Under the pieces are notes generated by a model, which was given only the letters and a program-made list of their open reading frames with translations, was not told the DNA's origin and made no database searches. 64,000 nt of DNA from Rhodobacteraceae bacterium EL53. GTDB taxonomy: Bacteria > Pseudomonadota > Alphaproteobacteria > Rhodobacterales > Rhodobacteraceae. The translations under genes were made by a program, and so were the position numbers. The DNA lies in contig OMPR01000015.1 in assembly GCA_900313015.1 (NCBI GenBank), forward strand, positions 1-64,000, given 5' to 3'. Positions 8,909 to 16,765 of the stretch are shown here, one piece after another (the first letter of the stretch is position 1; every line of letters begins with the position of its first letter).

Positions 8909-10201
8909 TCAGTTCCCTGTCGTCGTTGGAAAGACAGGGAATGCAACCGCTCCGGCTGAAGGCGCGTTAACTGCTGCATTCAATACAGCAATACGATCCG
9001 CAGATTGCCCCGGCACAGTGCTCCCTGCCTGAACACCGTTCAACGCCAGCCGCATCCATTCCGTAGATTGCTGCCCCGTCGCACGATTGGTCCCAATGCC
9101 TTCGCGCAGATGGTGACTGACCGTTTCGCCGTAACCAAGTTCACCTGCCCCCGCCAGCAGCAGACCAGAGGCCATTGCCATCTTTGCATTGTCAGTTCTG
9201 TATCCAATTCCAAGACACACTTTGCCGCCAGAAATCAGCTGGTTCATGGGCTTTCCGGAATCCCGAAGGAAGGCAGACGTTTTAGCCAGTACCTGCCCGG
9301 CCTGGGCCGTTTCAATTCCCACAAGTTGAGGCGCAATAGCTTGGCTTAATCCTTCGCATTGCTGTTCAATCTGTGGCGCTGTCAGGTTGGGAATTGTTGC
9401 TTCGATCCGTGAACTTTCGGCCATAGCTTGGGTCCGCGCGAGACAGAATTGTTCATTCAAGGCAAAATTCGCATCCGTTACACGGTTGGCTGTGGTCAGC
9501 CCACCATTTGCCGCTGTCAAAATATTGACTTCGTTACATAACTCGTTGGCCGTCCGCGATGCTTGCCCGAATGTGAAATCAGGCAAAGCTGCGGTGTTGG
9601 CCCGTGTTGGAACAGTTGTCGGAGCCTGCGTAACTGGCGCTGGCGCTGCTGCCGTCGTATGTTGGATAGGCGCTTGGGGAGGCTGTTGTACCGGAATACC
9701 CAACTGCTCGTTCCGGTACGCTCTCAGCAGACCTTGCTGTCCCTGCGATGCCAGGATCTGATTGTACGGCGCAACATGCGCGCTGGCCAATGCCCGCTGG
9801 TGCGATCCGACAAGAAAACTGCGTTCGTGTTCATCAAGGTAGCCGTCCGTATTGTACCCCATGTCCGTTTGGTACCGCGAAATTCCGACACGGCTCTTTC
9901 TGCCCAACGATCCATCTACAGCACCAACATTGTATCCGAAGTAATTCAAAGACGTCTGAACATCTCTGTTCTGCTGGCGTTGCGCAGTTGAAATACCAGA
10001 GGAACGCTTTGTGGTTCGGGTCGTCTGCTGGGTGGTTTTCTGACGCTGGCGCTGCTTGTTTTTATGAACTTCGTTTACAATAATTCCGCCAATCAAAGCG
10101 CCCCCAATCAAGGCAGCCGCATCATTGGCACGTGTTTCTTTTACAGGAACCAGAACCAAACTGCTGGCAACGAAACCCGCACACAGAAATTTCTTATACA
10201 T
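8909..10201 (-). CDS. Secreted protein with peptidoglycan-binding-like domain
   Basis: A 430-residue exported protein. Residues 1-26 form a signal peptide (MYKKFLCAGFVASSLVL, cleavage after RAN). A glycine-zipper-like GGALIGGIIV segment and a basic Gln/Arg/Thr-rich linker follow. Next is a peptidoglycan-binding type 1 repeat (NRDVQTSLNYFGYNVGAVDG to YLDEHERSFL). After a Pro/Ala linker there is a C-terminal helical domain of about 200 residues with two or more Cys, which I do not recognise. The start at 10201 is preceded by GAGGTAAATCAA. The stretch 10202-10436 upstream holds no gene and probably its promoter. The protein may bind the cell wall, but no catalytic motif is visible. Confidence 0.75.
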   Translation of the reverse strand: MYKKFLCAGFVASSLVLVPVKETRANDAAALIGGALIGGIIVNEVHKNKQRQRQKTTQQTTRTTKRSSGISTAQRQQNRDVQTSLNYFGYNVGAVDGSLGRKSRVGISRYQTDMGYNTDGYLDEHERSFLVGSHQRALASAHVAPYNQILASQGQQGLLRAYRNEQLGIPVQQPPQAPIQHTTAAAPAPVTQAPTTVPTRANTAALPDFTFGQASRTANELCNEVNILTAANGGLTTANRVTDANFALNEQFCLARTQAMAESSRIEATIPNLTAPQIEQQCEGLSQAIAPQLVGIETAQAGQVLAKTSAFLRDSGKPMNQLISGGKVCLGIGYRTDNAKMAMASGLLLAGAGELGYGETVSHHLREGIGTNRATGQQSTEWMRLALNGVQAGSTVPGQSADRIAVLNAAVNAPSAGAVAFPVFPTTTGN

Positions 10202-10436
10202 TTGATTTACCTCGCAAAAGCCCTCAGTGATACAATCACATCGCTGCAAAACATGGCTCTCTCAACTTCTAAAAAGGAACTGGTTCAGAGCACCAAACAC
10301 ATCGGTCGATGTCAAGGTTATCCTGCACAGACCTCTTGTTCTCGCGAGATATTATACACCAAAAACTCTCAATCAACCAGTCTCGCCCCCCAATGACACC
10401 CAGCATTCGACCGCTCATTTCTCGGCCAAAACTGGC

Positions 10437-11987
10437 CTATTTCAGTGCTTCGGACATCAATTCCTCGGTACTCAGGTCCGGTTTTTGAATGTATAGGTTT
10501 AGATCGTCCGAGAAGTCATCCAGATGGCGCAAACGTTGCGTTTGCCCCGACAAGCTTAATTCTTCACGAAGCACGGGTAGAACAGAGGCCCGGATATCTG
10601 GAGGAACGTCTTCACTCAAAACATCCAAAACGGCCCTTAAAGACAGCAAAACACCGGTTTGGCGCGCCCGCATCTCTGCAATCTTACGCACGTGGCCTTG
10701 CAGTTGGCGGTCAAACATATCGCTTTGGTTTCCCGCTCTTTGAAGCGATGCCAGCATGCGAATGTTCACGGCCTTTGCATCGATCGCTTCTGCATTCGTC
10801 TTCAAAGACTGAACAAAAACAGATCCTGCAAGGTAGGAGGCGCGCGCAGATTGTTGAATGGCGATATCCGTCTGATCTTGATTGCGCCTTAGCCCTAGCA
10901 GCAGATCGGTCAATTGCTTTTGCCGGGTCAAATCTGGTTCCGCTTTCGCGAGATCAGCAAGCGCTGCGGCAGGATCCGCGGATGCGTCCGGATCTGGGGC
11001 AGCCATTTCCCCCCACCGTTTCTGAATCTCAGCCAACTTGGCTTCGGATGTTGCGACATGAGCAGAAATCACGAAACGAACACCAAAGGTTTCACCGCGC
11101 AATGGATGCCCAGTCTCTGGGTCAAAAGGCGGATATTCAGTCCGCTGCGCACTGTAGATTTGATCCGCCTCCGATAAAACAGATCCCCCGCGGGTCACCA
11201 CACCACCAATCTGGCCATGTGCTCGCCCGCGCGCATTCATTCGGTAAGGTTCAAGCATCAGTTCTTCGACGTTGCCGTAGATATCGTACAACCCAAGAGG
11301 ATTGGCCGCACGCACCCCAACAGCGCCCAACCGTCCTCTTCCTGATCCAACACCTTGATGCAGGGCGTGATCCCGCATTTCACCAACATCAAAATAGGTA
11401 AGTTTCGGAAAGGTATTTGCATCAACCACCGTGCCTCCGCGCGCGGCGAATTCCCATTCCACTTCTGTTGGGAGACGTAAAAAACCACGTGCACCGTCCG
11501 ATTGCGGTATCGCCTCGGGTGCATTTAGATACAGCCAAGAGGTGTAGTTCTTTGCCAATGTCACCGCATCATGCCAACTCACCCCGCCTCGGGCGAGGCG
11601 ATCCGCACGCGTGGGCGGTGTGCAATCGCCTTGCAAAACGCGAAACTGCCCTTGTGTCAGCTCATATCGTGCAATGTAGAAATACGTCACGTTGCTGCGA
11701 TCAGAAAATGGGCCGCGTAAAAAAGCAGACCGCAGATAGTCCGAATACCCGGTCAGATTTACAGATTGCCCCAATCGCATCCGCCGGTCCGCCAAGGGAT
11801 CGTCCGCAGCAACAGGCACCTCTACTTTTTGAAAGGCCATAGAGGCGCCGCATGGCATTGGCAGAAACAGATCAGCAGGCGCGTGGTGCTTGGCTGCTGG
11901 ATCGGTCATATCCAAAGGCCACGCTATGGGCTGAGCATTTAGCCCCCCCGGCAACAGACACAAGCACGCAAGCCAGCGCCAGATCAT
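10437..11987 (-). CDS. SUMF1-fold (FGE-sulfatase-like) periplasmic protein, TagR-like
   Basis: A 516-residue exported protein with a signal peptide (MIWRWLACLCLLPGGLNAQP). A SUMF1/formylglycine-generating-enzyme fold spans about 40-310, with the family signatures RLPTEVEWEFAARGG at 171-185, GLYDIYGNVEE at 232-242 and VTRGGSV at 264-270. The catalytic Cys pair of true FGE is absent: the segment after VTRGGSV has no Cys. The last 200 residues are helical and charged. It is the last gene of the ten-gene srf-tag operon, and its ATG overlaps the permease stop (ATGA). TagR of the type VI secretion threonine-phosphorylation pathway has the same fold and the same place next to an ABC transporter. The TagR parallel is inferred from fold and gene order. 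Confidence 0.8.
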   Translation of the reverse strand: MIWRWLACLCLLPGGLNAQPIAWPLDMTDPAAKHHAPADLFLPMPCGASMAFQKVEVPVAADDPLADRRMRLGQSVNLTGYSDYLRSAFLRGPFSDRSNVTYFYIARYELTQGQFRVLQGDCTPPTRADRLARGGVSWHDAVTLAKNYTSWLYLNAPEAIPQSDGARGFLRLPTEVEWEFAARGGTVVDANTFPKLTYFDVGEMRDHALHQGVGSGRGRLGAVGVRAANPLGLYDIYGNVEELMLEPYRMNARGRAHGQIGGVVTRGGSVLSEADQIYSAQRTEYPPFDPETGHPLRGETFGVRFVISAHVATSEAKLAEIQKRWGEMAAPDPDASADPAAALADLAKAEPDLTRQKQLTDLLLGLRRNQDQTDIAIQQSARASYLAGSVFVQSLKTNAEAIDAKAVNIRMLASLQRAGNQSDMFDRQLQGHVRKIAEMRARQTGVLLSLRAVLDVLSEDVPPDIRASVLPVLREELSLSGQTQRLRHLDDFSDDLNLYIQKPDLSTEELMSEALK

Positions 11988-13183
11988 GATGTTTCTCGCA
12001 ATACAGTCGCTGGGTCCAATCGCAGAGCAGACCACGCTGCAGCACCGGCAGCAGTCAACACCAGCCCATACACCGCAAAGCAAATACTCACTGCCTGTCC
12101 TTGCGAAATCTGGGCTAAGACCGCGCCATCAGGCAGACCATGACCAAATAGCCTGTCAGCGATTTTGCCCGCGCCCAAAAATAGAAGCAATGAAAGGCTC
12201 AGCCCAAAGGTTGCCGTCAGACCTGCCTGCACCATCGGAAACAATGCCAACGTACGCCCGGGAACACCTAGCAATGCAATGGCTGCCAAGGTTTGCCGCT
12301 TGCGCGCAACGTCTGACCAAAACCCAAAAACCAAGGCGGCCCCCAACCCCATCGCGGCTAGCGTCGCCGTCAAACCCAAAGCCAAGTTTAGCTTTTGCCC
12401 CAACCCTAACAGGGCATTCACCTCTTGGGTCCGAGCCAGAGTTCGAACGCCCAGCGTTGTTTCTAGTCGTGATTGCAGCGCTGCCAAATCCTCTAACCGA
12501 TGGGCAAACACCCGCACCCCTTCGTAAGACGGCACCCGATCCTCAAGTTTCCGAGCCCCCTCGATACCATAGGTTGGCAACGTATAGGATTCATAAAAGG
12601 CCTCGATCACATCCAGTGTTGGAAACGCCAACATTACAGCACGCCCTGACATCGCTCCTTCGGGGAGAACCGTCACGACCTTCATCGGCAGTCGCAGCTG
12701 TTTGGAGCGCCCTTCAGCCTGACTGATCAATTCGATTTCGGTTTGCGCAGAGATCTGCAACTGGCGGGCCAGTTGCGCGCTGACAGCCACTTGGCCCTCT
12801 GGCAGATCTAGCCCCAAGGGCAGAGTGGGATCGCCCGCACCGGATGGAATAACCACAGCCGATTTCAAACGTCGCCCCCCCTTAGTCCGCACATTCATGT
12901 AGTCGAATTGCCCTCGAACTTTGGGGGTAAAGAATGCAATCTCGGGCCACGTGCTGAGTTGCGCGACATCTTCAGGTGAAAACGTTGCATTGCCACTTGT
13001 ATCGATTTGTAGGTTGGCCGAATTGGCCAGCATTTCACCGATCAAGGCCGAATAGACCCCATTCTTCACTCCGAACAACAGCAACAATGGGACCAGCACA
13101 CCAACCATGATGGCGGTATTACAGAACAAAAATACACGCGAGTGAAACAAATCGCGCACCGCAAGAAGGGCGATTTGCTTCAT
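11984..13183 (-). CDS. ABC transporter permease, FtsX/LolC-like, TagS-like
   Basis: A 399-residue membrane protein. One N-terminal helix (residues about 15-38) is followed by a periplasmic domain of some 200 residues and then three helices near the C-terminus (NLALGLTATLAAMGLGAALVF, the AGLTATFGLSLSLLLF region and VSICFAVYGLVLTAAGAAAW). This is the one-plus-three topology of the FtsX/MacB/LolCE class, which transmits signals or extracts lipoproteins rather than moving solutes through a pore. The ATG at 13183 overlaps the ATPase stop (ATGA); a GTG six bases earlier is possible. It pairs with the ATPase encoded upstream and resembles TagS in position. Confidence 0.85.
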   Translation of the reverse strand: MKQIALLAVRDLFHSRVFLFCNTAIMVGVLVPLLLLFGVKNGVYSALIGEMLANSANLQIDTSGNATFSPEDVAQLSTWPEIAFFTPKVRGQFDYMNVRTKGGRRLKSAVVIPSGAGDPTLPLGLDLPEGQVAVSAQLARQLQISAQTEIELISQAEGRSKQLRLPMKVVTVLPEGAMSGRAVMLAFPTLDVIEAFYESYTLPTYGIEGARKLEDRVPSYEGVRVFAHRLEDLAALQSRLETTLGVRTLARTQEVNALLGLGQKLNLALGLTATLAAMGLGAALVFGFWSDVARKRQTLAAIALLGVPGRTLALFPMVQAGLTATFGLSLSLLLFLGAGKIADRLFGHGLPDGAVLAQISQGQAVSICFAVYGLVLTAAGAAAWSALRLDPATVLRETS

Positions 13184-13884
13184 ACCCACACTAGCCGGCT
13201 CAGCGGCCTGCCCCCCGGAACCATTGCGAGCTTCAACTGGCCGATCCCATGACGCGCGATACGATCTTGATCGTGTGAGGATAAGATAACACCGCTGCCT
13301 TGGGCCTGCGCGATTTCCAAAAATAGCTCCAACACCTGATCCGCGCTGCTTGGGTCAAGCGCGGCAGTGGGTTCATCAGCAATTACAAACGCCGGACGAT
13401 GCGCGAGTGCGCGAGCAATTGATGTCCGCTGACGCTGCCCGATAGACAAAGCAGCAGGGAAAAGGCCCGATACGTCCCCTAGACCTAGGCGTTCGATCAA
13501 AGCTGCCTGCCAATCAGAGTCCATACGCCCCGTTAAAGATTGCGATAACCCAATATTCTGCGACACCGTTAGAAAGGGTAAAAGCCCCCCCGTTTGTGGG
13601 ACAAATCCAAATACCTCTCCACGGCACTGCGCCAAGGCCCGGTTCCGCGGCCCTTTGGACCAAAGTGATGCAAGGTTTTGCCCTTTCCAGAAATAGCTAG
13701 CCCCAGCATCTGGCGCGCGCAGCAGGCCCAAAAGCTCTAGCACCAGTGTTTTCCCAGACCCACTCACCCCCGTCAGGGCCACGGCCTGTCCTTCGGGCAC
13801 ATCCAACACATCAATTTCGACTTTGAAAGTCCGCTCGCCATCGACAAGGCTAATGCCCGCATTTCTAAGACTGAGCCCCACCAT
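13180..13884 (-). CDS. ABC transporter ATP-binding protein, LolD/TagT-like
   Basis: A 234-residue cytoplasmic ATPase. Walker A is GVSGSGKT at 39-46, the Q-loop is FGFVPQTGG, the signature is LSIGQRQ at 146-152 (LSGGQ variant with Ile), and Walker B is FVIADEP at 166-172 followed by the D-loop and the SSHD switch His. Size and motifs fit the LolD/MacB group. The ATG at 13884 lies seven bases after the vWA stop. It energises the permease encoded next. Being directly downstream of a secreted vWA gene mirrors the ppkA-tagT arrangement of T6SS loci. Confidence 0.88.
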   Translation of the reverse strand: MVGLSLRNAGISLVDGERTFKVEIDVLDVPEGQAVALTGVSGSGKTLVLELLGLLRAPDAGASYFWKGQNLASLWSKGPRNRALAQCRGEVFGFVPQTGGLLPFLTVSQNIGLSQSLTGRMDSDWQAALIERLGLGDVSGLFPAALSIGQRQRTSIARALAHRPAFVIADEPTAALDPSSADQVLELFLEIAQAQGSGVILSSHDQDRIARHGIGQLKLAMVPGGRPLSRLVWV

Positions 13885-13891
13885 CGTCACA

Positions 13892-15805
13892 TCACGGCAA
13901 GACGTCAAATGGCATGGCAAACACGTATTCCCCGTCCGTTGCCCCGTCAAACAAGGCGGTCCAGACCGTTGGATCATGCAACCATTTCCGGTATTGCACC
14001 AATTTCTGACGCATCCCATCAAGGATAGAACGCCGGATCATCGCGCTTTGCTGCCACCGTTGCTGTGTCGTTAGCATCAACTGGCTCTCATAAGGCAAAT
14101 CTTCCAAAAACTCGAGCGCGCCGCCCAATGTCTCGGTTTCAGGGTTCAACAGCCGATCCGGGTTTCTAGCCATACGCGCGACAACACCCTGAACTTGGGC
14201 AAAAAACGTCTGCGCATCTTCTGCATTTCGGCTTTGTTCACCTAAATCCAAAAGCTCAGACAGCAGATCCGCCATCGTCGCCATTTCATTCTTGGACACC
14301 AACAAACGTGGCTCTATCGCAAGGCGCGATGGGTCTTCGATCGCTTTCTCTGACACCCACCCCTCGATTACATCAGGGGCTTGCGTGTCGTTAAGGCGCC
14401 CCAAGTAAGCCAACTGCATCGCCAATCCCAAGTTCACCACTTTGCCAGCTTCTTTAGGATCCAGAACAGGCTTCTCGCTGCGCGCCACGCGGATGATATC
14501 CGTCAAAGCCGTCACCAGACGTGTAACAGTCGCTTCAAAGGCTTCAGGCGCGCCGTTCTCAATCCCATAGTAATAGGTTTCGTCGTTGAAACGCGACAAG
14601 GCTTGGTATTGGGTCTTGGCCCATTGGTGCTGCGCCTCGCCGCCCGCTGAAGTTTGCAAGTGCAAAGTCATGATCGCCACGCCTTTGTCCTGAGCCGCAC
14701 GTTGAAGCTCGGACGGACCGATATCGGACCTTGCATTGGCGTCCCGCGGATCTTTGGGCCCCGCATCGGTGATTAGGATAACGATACGCGCATCAAAAGG
14801 ATCGTTCCCTTCGGGTGTCCAATCGGTCAATTCAACCGCGTCTTCAACCCCAGCCAAACTGTCCTCGTTAAACCCCGGAGAGTTCACCCCAGCTACATCC
14901 GTTGCTGCGCGAATAGTTGCTACGACTTGCCCTTGGTCCCTGCGCCGTTGCAAAGGCAACAACGTTTTTGTGCGGTACCCTAAACCTGGTGCAGCATCAG
15001 TATTGTCACGAAATGCAACCACCCCAAATTGAACACGTTTTCCGATTTCAGTGTCTTGCAAGCCATCCACGATCCGTTCAACGGCAGCCTGTGTCCGCTC
15101 AATATAGGGATCCATGGATTGAGTTGTGTCAAAAACAAACACAATCCCTGCATCGAAATTATCCGCAATCGCGCCGGCTTGAACGCCACTTTCCTGCAAG
15201 GGAACCGAGGCCACCTGCATCAACAGATTTTCCTGATAATTTGATGGATGTAGATCCTGAACAAAATCGAGAATTGGCATCAAATACAGCCGCTCGACAA
15301 TATTCACATATTCTTCTGGTTCTGCAGCGACAACACCACGATCTTCTGGCACCGCTCCCTTTGCGACTTCGGCAAGGATTTGATCTTGCACCTCACGCAG
15401 GGCTTCATGGTTCAACAAGGCCTTAAGCTTGGCCTCGCTTTGCATCAGTACCTGTCTCTCTCGACCTGCAGAGTTGGTGAAACTGGCTACGATATTCTGT
15501 TTCCAGGGAACGACTTGATCAGTCTTGACCCATCCCTGTGGACCTTGGGATAGGGACGGGCCAACCTGTTGCCAAGACCCTTTAGCATAATAGACATATA
15601 GCGGTTGAAAGGCAGGGTACTGTCGTTCAATTGCGCCATCTGGAGCCTCATACATCAGAGCCCCCGGGCGTGTCAGAACGCGCTGATAAACCGTTTGCCG
15701 TCCCTCAATCAATAAAGGGCGCTCAGTCGACTGAGCAGCGACCGGTAAGGCCAGCGCTAGACCCACCCCCAAAAGACAAACGAAGTTACTAACCGCAGAA
15801 ATCAT
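13892..15805 (-). CDS. Secreted von Willebrand A-domain protein, similar to the periplasmic part of PpkA
   Basis: A 637-residue protein with a signal peptide (cleavage after VAAQS, about residue 26). Residues 30-100 form a small SH3-like domain (RPGALMYEAPDGAIE, GWVKTD) and a helical region follows. The vWA domain spans about 218-420 with the metal-site motif DTTQS at 226-230 and ILITDAGPKDPR at the second conserved strand. A further helical domain of 200 residues ends the protein. There is no kinase domain. In T6SS loci PpkA carries a vWA domain after its kinase and sits next to tagT; here the vWA part stands alone. The ATG at 15805 is chosen over an adjacent TTG and overlaps the upstream gene by 17 bases. 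Confidence 0.82.
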   Translation of the reverse strand: MISAVSNFVCLLGVGLALALPVAAQSTERPLLIEGRQTVYQRVLTRPGALMYEAPDGAIERQYPAFQPLYVYYAKGSWQQVGPSLSQGPQGWVKTDQVVPWKQNIVASFTNSAGRERQVLMQSEAKLKALLNHEALREVQDQILAEVAKGAVPEDRGVVAAEPEEYVNIVERLYLMPILDFVQDLHPSNYQENLLMQVASVPLQESGVQAGAIADNFDAGIVFVFDTTQSMDPYIERTQAAVERIVDGLQDTEIGKRVQFGVVAFRDNTDAAPGLGYRTKTLLPLQRRRDQGQVVATIRAATDVAGVNSPGFNEDSLAGVEDAVELTDWTPEGNDPFDARIVILITDAGPKDPRDANARSDIGPSELQRAAQDKGVAIMTLHLQTSAGGEAQHQWAKTQYQALSRFNDETYYYGIENGAPEAFEATVTRLVTALTDIIRVARSEKPVLDPKEAGKVVNLGLAMQLAYLGRLNDTQAPDVIEGWVSEKAIEDPSRLAIEPRLLVSKNEMATMADLLSELLDLGEQSRNAEDAQTFFAQVQGVVARMARNPDRLLNPETETLGGALEFLEDLPYESQLMLTTQQRWQQSAMIRRSILDGMRQKLVQYRKWLHDPTVWTALFDGATDGEYVFAMPFDVLP

Positions 15806-16763
15806 CAAATGCCCCTTTTTCCAAGGTCTGGGTCGACCCTGTTAGCCGCTTGCAAGCTCCCTCAAGACGCGTGCCTGCTTCTTTCGATCCAGCAGCCTGT
15901 GCCTGCGCATAATAGTAAACCGCGCGCGCAGGATCATCAGCAAACGTGAGCCCGATCAAAACCTCTATCCGCGGGTCAAGCTCATCCTCATCATAGAGCG
16001 TTCCAAACAGCAACAAAGCATCCGCATTTCCCGCTTTCGACGCGTCTTCTATGATACGTAATACCACATCAGGGGAGATGTCCTTGCCACACTCCCGCAT
16101 GCTCGCATTGCGTGCATCGAAATCGGGAAGCGCCGACAATGTCTCAAAGTTACAAGCAGTGTCAGACCTATCCAGCGGCGCGGCTTTCGGGGTCGCTTCC
16201 CCCCCAAATAGTTTCCAAGCCAAAGCTGCCGCACCCAGCACAACCAACAGGATCAAAATCCAAATCCAACGTTTCGACGATCGCTCTTTTGGCTGTGAAA
16301 CAGACTTCGTTACTGGGATCTCCACATGCTCTTGGGGTGGTGGCGATTTCAGCTCTGGTTCTTGCACCGGCACAACTTGCGGCGTGACCTGCAAGCCCCC
16401 CAAAGCTGCCGCCCCTGCCAAAGGTGAGAGCGTATCTGGCCAAACCACATTATGCGTCTGGCCATTCACCTCAAACCGCACCGCTGTGTACTCTTCGATC
16501 TTATTGATGATTTCGGGGCCAATCCGAACCCAATCCGCACCGTCGTGACGCAGCACCTGATAGGGTCCGAATGCATGACGCTCCGGTTGCCAATTTGCCT
16601 CTCCAACTGTGACACGTTGCTCAGGGGATGGGTTCAACCAGCGTTCTGAATAGGCATCCTGCACTGCGATTTTCACAGTCTCCGGCAAGCTGCGTTCTGG
16701 CAATTCCAGAAACCCATAGCCACCCGCCCGATGCTGTGGATCCGCGTGCAATTCCAAACTCAT
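15789..16763 (-). CDS. Bitopic membrane protein of the srf locus, unknown function
   Basis: A 324-residue protein. Residues 1-115 form a soluble domain rich in aromatic residues (YGFLELPERSLPETVK, AFGPYQVLRHDGADWVRIG). A Pro-rich linker, a basic stop (RSSKRW), one transmembrane helix at 165-187 and a C-terminal domain of about 135 residues follow. The C-terminal domain has three or four Cys and helical ADALLLFGTLYDEDE and ARAVYYYAQAQAAGS segments that look like Sel1/TPR-type repeats. With no signal peptide, the N-terminal half should be cytosolic and the C-terminal half periplasmic. The start two bases after srfC is typical of the operon. It is a candidate bridge between SrfB/SrfC and the vWA/Tag proteins. 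Confidence 0.75.
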   Translation of the reverse strand: MSLELHADPQHRAGGYGFLELPERSLPETVKIAVQDAYSERWLNPSPEQRVTVGEANWQPERHAFGPYQVLRHDGADWVRIGPEIINKIEEYTAVRFEVNGQTHNVVWPDTLSPLAGAAALGGLQVTPQVVPVQEPELKSPPPQEHVEIPVTKSVSQPKERSSKRWIWILILLVVLGAAALAWKLFGGEATPKAAPLDRSDTACNFETLSALPDFDARNASMRECGKDISPDVVLRIIEDASKAGNADALLLFGTLYDEDELDPRIEVLIGLTFADDPARAVYYYAQAQAAGSKEAGTRLEGACKRLTGSTQTLEKGAFDDFCG

Positions 16764-16765
16764 GC

